A program made the position numbers and the translations under genes. A stretch of 64,000 bases of DNA from Burhinus oedicnemus (Eukaryota > Chordata > Aves > Charadriiformes > Burhinidae), in assembly GCA_008921705.1 (NCBI GenBank), contig VFFE01007214.1, positions 1 to 64,000 of the forward strand. The letters run 5' to 3'. The notes beneath the pieces are model-generated. The model saw only the letters and a program-made list of their open reading frames with translations, did no database searches and was not told where the DNA came from. Below are positions 26,201 to 37,660 of this stretch, one piece after another; the stretch's first letter is position 1, and each line of letters opens with the position of its first letter.

Positions 26201-29200
26201 AGTGACATGTTAGCTGCATGATCAGTGCTGTTCCAATACTCATTTGGGAGGGGTGAGTTGGAAAATTTGTTGCTTTGAAAACCAGAGAAAAGAGTATTAC
26301 AAGATGCCAACGCTATGTGAAAGATGCCTCGTGTTCCTGGTGTGTGCCATACATTGTGACGGAGCCACCAGCTCAGCATGTGACATTTTTAGTCCAGTTT
26401 CCAAAAGAAACAAAGCTCTGACAGTCATGCTCTGTCTACATCTCCGTCTCCAACTTTTGAACAGTTGCTGATTTGAGTTGTGCTGCTTCCCCCCCCTCCC
26501 CCCCCCCGCCAAGGAAATCTATAGCTCGGAGCTGCTGAGCGTCAGGAAAGTAGGCAGCAGGCTTGGAGGACAGAGACCCTGTGCCTCCTTGGCTCATGGA
26601 GCAGTGCCACTTGACTCTTCTAAGACAGTCCGTATGTCTCTTGAATACTCCAAGCACTGAAAGAAGGCCAATTTAAGTTCATTCCTCCTTTGATTTCAGA
26701 TAATCCCACCACGAGGCACAACTCTGTAGGGTACTTTGCTTCACTAGCTGCAGGGCACAGAGGCTGAGATGCTAGGACAGTCCTTAGCAGGGATGCAGGC
26801 CTGCATCACCGATACAAGTCTAGTTCCTGGTTCTTCCTATAGCCACATGGTTATAAGGAGACGTCCTTTATATAGAGACAAAGCCAAACAGGAGGAGTAA
26901 TTTGTGTATTTGTACCCAGAGGACATTAGGGAGCCAGAAGCAGCTGCAAGGCACCCAGACTCCTCCCTAACTGCATGACTTAGCTGTGCTCCCCCTTCCT
27001 TGTCTCCAGTTCTTTGAAGCCCATGGGTTTCTTGTGCCATGTGCTGCACCTTGTGCTGCTGGTCTTCTAGGAAATGTTGAGTCCGTGTGATTCATTATAC
27101 TTTACTTCACATAGGAAACACTTGCTTTGGGCTTTTCAGCTCTCAGTGCTTCTTTAATAAATAATTGCTCCAGCTTGCCACTTGCCAGCACCTGGACAAG
27201 CCCCTTGGTCAAGCTCTTCTTGCACACTTGCCCTGTTACCATTGGGGTGGCAGCTGATGATACAGCCTATCCCCAGTCCTAGGACAGGTCATGGTGGCCA
27301 AGGGGACTGGTGTCGGCCACTGTTTCCAGCAGGCACATACCAGTTGCATGACAGAGGCACATACAGAAACTGCTGCTGCATGAGAGAATCCTGGGCACAG
27401 ATTTAGCAGCAGCAGGTATGAGGTTGCCTCTGTCTCCTTTCCTGTAGAAGGATGCAGAGTGGGAAATTCTATGAAAAACAGTATGAAAAGAAAGAGATTA
27501 GTCTACAATAAAGAAACACTGATAGGATAGTCCACTACGTTATATAAATACCTAGCTTGCTATTGTATGTAAGCTGCTCTTTAATTCGGTTACCTGTGTA
27601 GACTCAGGAATGCTGTAGCACTAATGAAATACATGAACATGCTTGATATATATGATCACCCACATTGTGGGTGATCAAACATAAAACCCTAAGGTCTCAT
27701 GAAGAATAAATAAGAATCTGAGCTGAACTTTTTTTCTTTTTGAAGAGGGTGGTGGGAGAAATAAGTCTGCTCTGTTACTGCCTGCAGCAATTAATATACA
27801 AAAAAACCCCTTGCCAGGTTTAAAAGCTAAATAAAGAAGATACTGTAATGCCAGGTATTTATTTGAGAAAAGGAAGTATTGGAGACAGAGTATGGCTTCA
27901 GCTTCTGTGAAATGTTTGACTTCCTGAGGGAGTTTCTGAGCTAGGTCTTAGAAAGACCCAGGAGCTGTGAAAAGTATGAAGCTTGAACTTAACTAACTCC
28001 AGCTCTAAAAAATACGAAGCTTGAACTTAAATAACTAACTCCAGCTCTAAGAAATAGCTGTGCCTGTAAAGTAACTGTATTTTTACATGTTTACATCTCC
28101 CAACCATGAAGCATTGTCAGTCTTTTACTCTTCAAATAATACTGCAGGCAATCATGTGGTTAAATAAAATACCATTTCCTCTGAGACGAAACCAGGCCAA
28201 ACATTGTATTTCTAGTGCAACAAACAGCAGCTTTTGTATTCTGATTTCCCCTCAGGTTCAACGCCTTCCATCCGGACACCAGGAAGCCCATGCACCGAGA
28301 ATGTGGATTCATCCGCCTTAAACCTGACACTAATAAGGTGGCCTTCATCAGCGCCCAGAACACAGGTACACACCTGATATCCATGCTGGGGAAAAGAAGA
28401 GGTCCTTACTCTGGTGTGCCATTTCATCACTTCTCCAGAAAATTATTGCACCTCTCACAGTTTCATTTAATTTATTTTCACTGTGGGTTCAGTGCCAAAG
28501 AGCAGCATGGCTGCTCTTTGGCACTGAACCCACAGTGAAAATAAATTAATGAATGATCTTGTGTCAAATGCTCTGAGTTTCTAGGACTGGCTATGTGCCT
28601 TTGCCCAGACAGTGTGACTTTCTAGCTTTCTGTGACAGGAAAGGACTACAAGTCGAAATACTGCTCATGCAGGAGCCTCGAGAGGTATCCTTTCCTCAAA
28701 TGATATGTTGGTATTTGCAGATGTAGCTTTGTAAACCAAAAGAACCTCTGCCTCTGTAACAAGAATTGCAGTCTGAGCCTTAATGATGGCAGGTGACATT
28801 TTTGATGCCTTCATAGCATCCTTGTCCTTTTTTGTGGGGAGGCAGGGGGAACGTGTACAGATAAGATGCTTCATTCCCACTGCTCCTGTGAGATGGCCAC
28901 AGTTGACCTTGTGGTAGAAATAGAGAGGTGCATGCCTTGGTTCATGAGCTCCTGGGTTTCGAGTTCTCCTTCTATTGCTACTGTCATATTTAGCCAGCTG
29001 CTCCTTCTAAGCAGGGTCAGATTTAACATCCCACTTAAACTGTTGTTACCAATGTCAACACTTGCCATATTTGATTCTGCGGGGCAGGGTAGAGCTTGCG
29101 GGGCTGCGGTGGTTTTAAACCCCCTTTGCAGCCTCTCCATCCAGGAGTGGTGTGACCTGTATTGCAGGTTCTCATTAGCCCTGCCCGGCCTGTGGCACTA

Positions 29201-32200
29201 CCAAGAGCCTCTGAAGCAGGGGAGTTTCTCTCCTCCTGTTCCCTTGGAGAGTAATCTCAGTACAGTCTTTTTTTCTTAGCTCCTAAACTAGGGGAATCTC
29301 CCTACTGTCTGGATGTAGTGCCTTGGTACTTGTTACACACTTTACAGGGACTGAATGAGAGGCAACCACATCTAAATTATTATAAGTGAAAGACTGTTAA
29401 AACCCAGTTGATGCTTAAATTTGTGTCTAAAACTCCAGAGCAGGTGCTGAAGGGAAAACTGCCAGTTGCAATGCGATACTCATCCCACGCAGTATAAGTA
29501 ACTCTATCTGGCTAGATTTTTCTAAGCAGCATTGTATGTCTGAGGTTGTGTGGATTTGCAGTTGTTGATACGTGCTAGGTCAAATAAAACCATTCTTCAG
29601 GGAGAGTGGTGGTCTATTACATAGCCTAATAATTGTGACGTTGTTAAGTAACCTTTGTAGCCTAATTATATATGACCTTGCTTCCCACTAGGTCTGGTGG
29701 AGGTGGAGGAAGGGGAGGTGAATGGACAAGAGCTGTCTATAGCTTCTCACTCCATAGCCAGGATCTCCTTTGCCAAGAAGCCCCACGTAGAGCAGGTGAG
29801 TGCACACGCTGTGAGCAATTCACATAGTATTGCTAGCCCCAGAAGGTGTCTAGTTGAGAGGACAGGTTGATGAATATACTTTAATTACAGAATGCCAAAA
29901 GGAATTCTTGGAAATATTGCATGGCATCTTAGCTTATCCTTTCTGTAACAGCCTTCAGAAGGTATTTCATACATTACGAGACCCAGAGGGATCGCTAAGA
30001 ACTGATGTGCTGAATCAGACCAGCCAACCCAGAATCATGTCTCCAGCAGTGGCCAGTAGCAGATCCTTAGGAAAGAGAATAGGAAAGTCTTGTCTAAATA
30101 CCTTTGTATGGCAGTGGTGTTATTTCTTAATGCCGGTCTTCTGGATTAATTACAGTATGAGGGTGCACACATAAGGTATGTCCATTTCCCTGAGCAGCAT
30201 GTACCAATGCTTGATAACCCTTTTGGTGAAGAAATTTTTCCTAATATCCAATCTAAACCTCCCCTGGCATAACTTGAGGCCATTTCGTCTTGGTCTGTCG
30301 CTTGTTACTTGGGAGATATGAAGTTGTCTTGGCTGACTAGCAGCTGAGAAAGACAGCAAGGTTGAACAAGCTCTCACGAAGAGTAGGTACTAGCACATTC
30401 TTGCATCTGTTTTGTTTTTGTATGTGAACCAAGTGACTGACTGCAATTTTTGGAGGGTAACAAGTGAGGTGTGGCTGCGGCAAATACAGTATTGTCTTAT
30501 TCTGGAATTAAAGCTTAATTTTGCAACCTAGTTTTTATGGGCTATGAAACCAACCCATAGATAACTGAGACCACAAGTTTGTGCAGATGCAGCCAGTGTC
30601 GTAAGTGTGCTCCCTAAATTCACTAACATGCCAAAAATTGTATGTGCCTACACAAACAATATCCTAACTCTGGAAAGGTAGTCCTAACTCCTTTGCTTTC
30701 AGATGCATATTTTAAGTTGTTGGGTTTCTCCTTTCCCAGGAGCAGCTGTATTGCCTCCTTTCTATAGCAGGAGCAATAAGGCCATTAAATACTACGGATA
30801 TCACCAAGGCAGCGGAGCTCTTAATTACAAACATTTAAATAAAATGGACCACCCTCTCAGAGTCACTGCCTGAAATGTGAGCAGATAGACTGGCAGGAGG
30901 AGAGGGGGAAAGCAACAGAAAGCCAGCGAATGTCTTACTGGTTGAGGACTCCAAGGCTGGTTTTGGGTGAAGGCTGGAAGAGAAGACCTCCCGAGCTGAA
31001 GGTCCATGCTCCCCTGGCACCTGAGGGCAGTTCAGGCCTAGGTACTCGTCGCAGTGAGTATCTGGGAGGCCCTTGCTGATGAAGGAGCATGTGGAATGAG
31101 AGGGTATGGCAGGTAACCAGCTCCCAATGTATTTTCTTCTTCACCAAGAACAGCATAGATTGCCCATGGAAAAGAAGAGACCACAAGTGTTGTGAAAAGG
31201 TCATGTGTGCTGCTGCTTTAGTTGCTCATTTTGAGAAAACTTCACCATAATGTTGTGTTCCTGCTGAAAAGTGATTTGGGATGGCTGTGGCTCAGCCAAG
31301 CCATAATTCAGGCAGGAAGACCTGTTCCCTGGACCAGGGCTGTGTTGCAGGCACTTGCAGGCATAGCTGTGCTGAGGTGCAGGGAGCTTCCTGCGTGGGC
31401 AGAGAGGAGCAGTCCCTGCTAGAGGCCATGCTGACGGGACATAAGGCACAATTGCAGCCTGTTAGACTCTTCCTGCCTCTCTGAGGAGCGAACAGCTCCC
31501 AGCTCCCACCTGGTGCATATGAGATGCTCTGCAGGGAGCGGAGGAGCACTCTTAGACCCGGTTTGTTTCCAAACACCCTGCTCACGTTCCCCTGCGAGCA
31601 TCTGGAGAACAGGCACATTTTCAAATATTTTTAGACTTCAGGACTGTCCTCACAGTATGTGGGTACTGAGGGAACTGGCTGATGCGCCTGCAAGGCTGCT
31701 GTGTGATCTTTGAAAGGTGATGGAGATCAGTGGAATTTTCTGATGACTGGAGACCCATGCCACATGGGTCACCCATCTTCAGAAAGCACCTGAATGTCAA
31801 CCTGGAGAGCTAGAAGCTGGTCAGCCTCACTGCAGCCCCTGGAGATTTCTGCACATATGAATGAGAAGGTGATTGGGCACAGTCAGCATGGTTTTACCAT
31901 GCGTAAATGGTGCCTGGCTGACCTCGTTGTCTTCTATGATAAAATGACTGGACTTGTGGATGAGGGGAGAGCAGTGGATGTCTCTTACCTTGAATTCAGC
32001 CATTTCCCATGGCCCTTTCCCAGTGCTTCATGTTTCTTCTGTGTGGGAAGTCGCAGTCTCCCTGTGCATCTTGGGTATACATGGAGCTTGCCCTCCCACG
32101 GTACCATCAGCCAGCTTTTGACTGAAGCTCACTTTTAAGAGAAAATCCCCTTCTTTTTTGGCCCATTTAATTTCATTTCCTCCTTTTGGCATTCTGACTT

Positions 32201-33920
32201 TGTTGTCTGACCTAGAGTGGTCCAGTCAGAAAAAAATGAGCCATTCAGAAACCCTGAGCTAAGATCAGACATTGTGAGATAATTTCTTGTTAAATATGAG
32301 CGTCTTTTGTGTTTCTTTTAATTGCCTTTTCTCACTTGGGGTATTTGAGGAACACTGTCATGCATTACAAAGAAAGCCCCATCTAATCAGCAAATATTAA
32401 TCAAAACATTGTTTGCGTATGACCCTGCTGTTGCCTCCATGAATGTCAGAGCAGCGGTGTGTCCTCAGCAGCCTTGGGTAGCTTCGCTCTCAGCTGGCAA
32501 TAACCTCCTGGAAGGGGGATGTGTTGGATGTTGGCATTAAGGGCACACTGCGGGTGTAGGAACAGATGGGTGAACAGAGAGGACGCTGTCTTGGAGCACG
32601 CAGACTGGCCTTGAGTGACCTTCACTGGAAACAAATGCATTTGTAAAAGACTCTGCATTTTAGGAATTTCTAAATGGGGCTGGTTTAAGCTACTGCAAAT
32701 TAATCATACTGGCAGGTTATCCTGCTGTCCACAGGACTTTGTTTCTGTTTGCCCCTGAGATTGTGTTCAGCACAGGAAGCAGCAAGTGGCCACCGGGCAG
32801 TATAAGTAGCTCCTCTGGCTGAGGTGGAGCCAATCTGTGCTGAACTCACGCGAAGGGCCAAAGTGCTGGGTGTGCGAGTCAGTGCCAAACTGCCTCCTTA
32901 CAGCAGTGCTCACTCAGGCAGCTGCCATGCCCTGGTGTCATTCACATGGTTACGTGGCCCTTCTCCTGCCAGGCCGGGCAGCTGGAGCGACACTCTCCAG
33001 AGCATTATTCTGGGACAGGAGCTGAGGTTCAAAAAGGACGGTCCCACTTCTCTCTTTTATTTTGGTGACAGCTAGGAGCAGACTGACAATCTGTGCTGAA
33101 CACTGGATGCTTAGCTGCTCCCTCCTCCAGTTTGGAAGCCGGTAAAGCCTGGGTTCAGCCATCTGCTTGCATGGTTCCCAAGTGGTCCAGCTCCAGAGGG
33201 CAACCCCAAATTGCCTCTCTTGACGTTTAGTGCAGCACAGATGGACTCACAGCCTGCCCAGGTGGAGGGATGGCGACAGTGTCGCCTGTTGAGCCCTCTC
33301 AATGGATGGCACTGCTCTTCCCTCCTGCCCCAGCACTGAACCCTTGCCTGGCTGCAGGTGCAAGCCGAGGCTCAGCAGGCTCCGATCTCCCCATGTAGCA
33401 TGAGCAACGCCTTACTCTGGCACGGTGTGGTGACCTGCAGAGAGCCCGAGTGGTTTTGAAGGCTGCCTTGGGGACGTCATCCAGGGCAGAGCATCTGCCT
33501 GAGCCACCAGCTGCAAGCTGCTCTTGTGGTGGACGGATGTCAGTAGTAGTGCCAGGACACTGCGTTGCTCCATGGATAATGGTCTTGGGGCGTGGAGTTG
33601 GTATTTTGGAAAGGGCTCCTTCTTTAGGAGAGAAAACTTCTCATTTACTTGCATGGCTGTAGTGAGCATATCCTTCCATCTGTGGTGCATTGACACAAAC
33701 ACAAGGATGGCAAAGGGAAGGTAGAAAGTGCAGGTAAGGAATTTAGCCTGTGGATGCTGTTTACTTGATTTTCTTATTTCTTTTCTTCCCCCCCTTTTAG
33801 ATTACTAGAAAATTCAGGCTCAATTCCGATGGGAAACTCGAACAAACTGTCTCGATGGCAACCACTACACAACCCATGACTCAGCACCTCCACATTACCT
33901 ACAAAAAGGTGACGCCCTGA
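14297..33920 (+). CDS. THAP4: THAP4, THAP zinc-finger / nitrobindin heme-domain protein (complete)
   Basis: Six coding exons: 14297-14373, 15209-16365, 25136-25295, 28256-28365, 29692-29795, 33801-33920 (TGA). All junctions keep phase; total 575 codons, against about 577 residues in human. Residues 1 to about 88 are a THAP DNA-binding finger: C5, C10, C56 and H59 give the C2CH set, and an AVPTIF box follows. A long polar linker has two copies of an ASGACK..SLHSY..FSS motif (about residues 221 and 333). A likely coiled coil spans about 360-398. From residue 412 comes the nitrobindin-like beta-barrel domain (PLSWMLGTW start, QHLHITYKK end); the first His of that end motif matches the heme-binding His567 of human. 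The family binds ferric heme and isomerises peroxynitrite. The exon-2 donor is GTCAGT, chosen because it alone gives the right phase and length. The start is the only ATG ahead of the finger. Confidence 0.97.
14374..15208 (+). other. THAP4 intron 1
   Basis: Donor GTAAGG, acceptor TTTTTCAG. The first half is still CpG island; the second half is ordinary sequence. No other feature recognised. Confidence 0.85.
17323..17357. repeat. Perfect hairpin, 14-bp arms
   Basis: Arms 17323-17336 (TGTGAGGTTTCTTC) and 17344-17357 are exact reverse complements around a 7-nt loop; lies in THAP4 intron 2. Confidence 0.9.
17709..17726. repeat. (TA)n microsatellite
   Basis: About nine TA dinucleotides, followed by an A run. 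Confidence 0.9.
27653..27677. repeat. Perfect palindrome, 12-bp arms
   Basis: TGATCACCCACA, one T, then its exact reverse complement. Confidence 0.9.
27977..28050. repeat. Local tandem duplication (about 40 bp, two copies)
   Basis: Two adjacent copies begin GAAGCTTGAACTTAA and end ACTAACTCCAGCTCTAA; the second carries a 4-bp insertion (an extra ATAA-type unit). Confidence 0.85.
28366..29691 (+). other. THAP4 intron 4
   Basis: Contains the 39-bp inverted repeat (28468-28548). Otherwise no feature recognised. Confidence 0.7.
28468..28548. repeat. Perfect 39-bp inverted repeat with 3-nt loop
   Basis: Arms 28468-28506 and 28510-28548 are exact reverse complements with the 3-nt spacer ATG; similarity continues a few bases further with a single-base gap. 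It lies in THAP4 intron 4, about 100 bp after the 28256-28365 exon. In the sense RNA it would fold into a long unbroken stem. Whether it is a processed hairpin RNA or a fold-back duplication cannot be told here. Confidence 0.93.
30003..30085. repeat. Possible old interspersed repeat
   Basis: A stretch with 'gaatcagaccagccaaccca' and 'ccagcagtggccagtagcag' resembles a dispersed sauropsid repeat known from memory. The copy is diverged and the family is not certain. Confidence 0.35.
30205..30325 (-). repeat. CR1 LINE fragment
   Basis: 'ctaatatccaatctaaacct' followed by 'aacttgaggccatttc' and 'cttgttacttgggaga' is the reverse complement of the CR1 3' region upstream of its tail. Confidence 0.8.
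31750..32010 (+). repeat. CR1 LINE internal fragment (reverse-transcriptase region), decayed
   Basis: One frame reads FYDKMTGLVDEGRAVDVSYL, close to the conserved CR1 reverse-transcriptase stretch that normally continues DFSKAFD. Here the match breaks off at about 32010, so the copy is truncated and inactive. Confidence 0.75.
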
Positions 33921-34107
33921 CGCCGGGAGGGCCAGGTCTCCCGGTCGAGGGTGAGGAGCAGGGCGTCATGCACCAGAGCAGCAGCAGCTCGGGAGTATGG
34001 CATGGCAGACCCTGGAGCTGGCTGCCTGTGCTCACACCCAGGGCTGTGGAGCTGCCTGTCCTGTTGAGAATGTTACTCAGATGTTTCTGTAATGGTATAT
34101 TAAAAAA

Positions 34108-34119
34108 AATAAAAATAAA
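34108..34119 (+). terminator. THAP4 polyadenylation signals
   Basis: Two overlapping-tandem AATAAA hexamers (34108-34113 and 34114-34119), about 190 bp after the THAP4 stop, followed by a T/G-rich stretch. The 3' UTR is thus about 33921-34140. Confidence 0.8.
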
Positions 34120-35516
34120 AAGCTTTTATTTTTATGGCTGTGTCTTTGGGCGTGATTGCAGTGTGGTCTGTGTATCCCTCTGCTCTGGCAGTGGTTACAG
34201 AGGGGCTTTTTGATGCCTGTTCGTTAGTAGGTGTTGGGTTGCAGATCCAACCTCCTTGCACCCTTCTCCGCAAGCTGAATAAAGCCACGGAAGCAGCAGG
34301 ATCAGGAATGGATTTGCAGTGCAGGGACAGGCCTTGAGAACAGCTCCTGCCTAATGAAACTTGGCCTAAATATTCAGAGGGAGTGCCTATGTCTTGCTGT
34401 AGGATGGAGGGAACTGTCTCGGGACTCGATCCTGATGCTGCCGTCCAGCTGACTTGAAAGGATTCGGGGCAGTCCTGGATGTTAAGACCAGACCTTACGT
34501 AGCTTCAGTGCAGAATATCACAAGAGTTTGGGTGATAACTGTGAGCCAACAGGCAGCAAAAGAAACTGTGAACAGTGGGGATGGATCTCGGCAGTTCTTT
34601 TTTCTAACTCGGGAGTCGTGGTTAGGCCTTTGACCTTCATGAAATCTGTTACAGAATTCCTCAGCAGTGAGGGAGGCAAAGGTCTAGCACTGCTTCTGGT
34701 CTACAGCAGAGGTAGGAGAGATGGCTATGGCTGCGTTTCTCCATTGGTTGTATCCAGAGGCTTTCTGTGGTTGGTGTCTGGCTCTAGGGAAGGCCTTGGT
34801 GGTGACATTTCTTTCTCACAAGCTTTCTGATACCAGCCATTGTGCAGAAACTGCGTGAGGGCACAATGGGTCTGGTCTGTACCTCTAGCTTCCTTTGGGA
34901 TACAAGAGCCACCTTGGCCAAAGGGATTTAAAACCTTTGCTGTTTTGGAAATGTCTGCTCTGGTGGCTGCCCAGGCTTCTCTGAGCTTTGCGGTGGCATT
35001 CTCAGTGTATTTGTAGGAAGCTCAAAATGAGTTCAGGTAGGTGGTTTCAGCATGTAGTGCTACAACAGTATTTTCAGTAAAAGTGGAGGAGGCAGCAAAC
35101 AATCCAACATTGGATTCCCGAGCTCCTGTATTTGAAGCTGAAAATGCCAACTGGAGCCAATAAACTTGTCATGGTTCTGGAGACCATGACAGCCATCAAG
35201 TCCTGACACCACAATCGAGACATCAAGTCCAGCCAGCAGCTGAAAGGACACCAAGCCCCAGCAGCAGCATTGGAGGTGTCCGGGCATGAGCCAGCAGTGC
35301 CAGGAGCTGCCAGGAGTGACAGGCGCAGCTTGCTCTGCTATCCACGGCAAACCAGCAAATATCCATCATGGCTGCAGAGGGCCTGGGAGGAAGAGTCGGG
35401 CTCAGGAGACCATGGGTGCCGCCTCCCCTGGCTCTGCTTCTGAGGGAAAAACAATGGGGAGCTGGGAGGGGCTGCGCCTGGTTCCTTCCCTACCGGTTTG
35501 CTCATTGCTGAGGAGT

Positions 35517-35643
35517 GGGAGGGATACAGCCCTGGGAACGGTGGGAGAGGGAGGGATGTGGCTGTGGGAACTTGGGGAGAGGGTGGGGTGTGGCTCAAGA
35601 AGTGGTAGAGAGGAAGGGATGTGGATGTTGGGACTGGAGGAGA
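35517..35643. repeat. Tandem repeat, 31-32 bp unit, four copies
   Basis: Units start at 35517, 35549, 35581 and 35612, each beginning with a GGGAGGGAT-like block and ending in GAGA. Copies are imperfect. Confidence 0.85.
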
Positions 35644-37410
35644 GGGGCCGTTACTGGTTTCTTCCATCCCCATCCCTGCGGAGATGCACCCCGGGAAGGG
35701 GAAGGGGGAATCCCCTGGGACTCTTCCAAGCAGATCCTGAAGGGGCCAGTGCCTGCCCTGCTGAAGGCCAGGGCGAGGAAAGAGGCTGAGGTGGAGGTTT
35801 GGGGGAGACCCTCCTCTCCTCTCCTGGTCCCGCACACCCCCATGCTGCGGAGGACTGCAATCCCGCGGGGAGACTCTGTGGGCTGGGGAGGCAGCCCCGG
35901 CACAGCCACCTGCGGGAGAAGCAGCCCCAGCCACGATGTGCCTCCTTATTTCGGGAGTCTCTTCAGGGAAGCCTGGAGCCCTTCCCCACTCCGGGGCATC
36001 CCCAAGAGCTGTGCAGTGGTAGGTGCCCCAAAGGGTGCCAGACCCTCACTGCCGCCCCGCTCCATCCCCTCCTGCGGAGCGGGTGGCTGGGGAGCTCCTA
36101 GTGTTGGTGCTGAGCTGCTGCCCACCACTGCCTGCCGCCTTGGCAGACCTTGCTTCCCAGCAAGTGGAACCAAACATCTGTGTTGAGAGTTTCAGGGGCT
36201 GTGTCTGCCCCAGCAAGGGCAGACAAGCTCAGGGCAACCATGGCCTCTGAGCACCTTCTTCCCCGGAGATGGATGCAAAGATGAAAATCTCACAGAGAGT
36301 TACATCCTCTGAGCAGCGTCCTCCAGTTGGAGGCTCCAGGCCACACCAGGCACTGAGGTGGCCCTTTCTGTCCTTCCCCAGGACTCCAGGGGAGCAGGAG
36401 GCAGGACGTCTGCAAGCAGCTTTCTGGTACCTGGATGAAGATCCAACCTTCACAGGGCTTTTGGCAGAATCCCCCCCTTAAGGCACAGCGTAACCCGCTC
36501 TGGTGTTGTGGCCATATTGCAGGGTGGCGTCAGCTCATCCCACCACAAGAGCCACTCTGTGCCAGGCATCAGCCCACGCTGGGGTCTGGGAGGGATTAAA
36601 AGGCTGAATCTGTAATGGATCCTCGCTGGGCAATCGGTGTTTAAAGGCTTTAATCTGCTGCTTCTTGATTCTATTCCAGCCCCTTGATGGAATTTCTCAC
36701 GTGTAACCGAGCCCCACTAATCCATCCTGGACATATATAATGGATGGAAGTGGAGTGAAGGATACAAACATGGCTGAATATGGGTAACAGATGTCCAGGT
36801 AGCAGTGTAGCAGGTCCCGCTGCCAAAGATCCCACACTGTCGGTACCTGCCCTGCTGTGCCAGCCAGTGCAAAACCCTTCCTCTGTACCCAAAACCTGGC
36901 CTGGCTGTGTGCGGGGGCAGGTGCTTCTCTGCTGGCCCAGGGCGTGGGGCGAGGCTTGGAGCCAAGCCACCAAGCCGCTATTTCCAGAACCAGCGCCAGG
37001 GATGCCGAGAGGGCCCGTGCTTGGTTTCTTCCGCACCGGCTTGCTTGCCCCTGCAGGGATGTGCCCCCGGTCCTGCCCGGGGAAGGGCTGGTGGCCATGG
37101 TGCCTCCACTACAGATGCTCCCTTCCTCCCAGCCGGTGCTGGGCTCTGTCGCCACCATGCAAGAGGTGTCACTTCAGGAAAGGCCCTTGGAATGGAGGCA
37201 TCCTTCATGGGAACTCCTTGGAGAAATGGGCCCAAACAATGCCTTTGGGGTGTGGGGTGAATACGCGGGAGGGACCCCCTTCCCCTGGCAGACCAGGGCA
37301 CGTGGCCTCCCTTGCCAGGGCGTTTGAACCCGAGGAGGGCGGTGTCTCCACCACGATGGCTTCTGGGAGGACTGAGCCCTGGCGAGAGAGGAGGCTCCCA
37401 CAGAGCCAGG

Positions 37411-37660
37411 GTCACAGAATGGCAGGGTTTGGAAGGGACCTTTGGAGATCATCTCATCCAATTCCCCTGCTAAAGCAGGTTTACTTAGAGCACATTGGGC
37501 AGGAACACATTTAGGTGGGTTTTGAGTATCTCCAGAGAAGGGGACTCCACCACCTCTCTGGGCAGCCTGTTCCAGTGCTCTGCCACCCTCAAAGTGGAGA
37601 AGTTTTCCCTCATGTTGAGATGGAACATGTTCAGCTGGTCACTGCTGGGAGAGACCTGGA
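37411..37660 (-). repeat. CR1 LINE 3' fragment
   Basis: Begins 'tcacagaatggcagggtttg', the reverse complement of the CR1 tail, and continues through the region whose minus-strand frame reads EHWNRLPREVVESPSLEILK, the end of the CR1 ORF2 region. The 5' limit is uncertain. Confidence 0.9.

Larger units (their letters stand above)
25296..28255 (+). other. THAP4 intron 3
   Basis: Contains a C-rich run near 26491-26508, a 25-bp palindrome (27653-27677) and a local duplication (27977-28050). No gene seen. Confidence 0.65.
29796..33800 (+). other. THAP4 intron 5
   Basis: Holds a diverged interspersed repeat candidate (about 30003-30085), a minus-strand CR1 fragment (30205-30325) and an internal CR1 fragment (31750-32010). 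No additional exon recognised. The acceptor is a long C/T tract ending TTTTAG at 33800. Confidence 0.6.

Noticed and set aside
35286..36186. Open frames of 167-223 codons on both strands in the spacer
   Set aside because: They run through a G-rich tandem repeat, overlap on opposite strands, and show no domain, splice structure or good start context.
36780..37514. Open frame of 244 codons
   Set aside because: It runs into the CR1 copy at 37411, has low-complexity composition and no recognisable domain.
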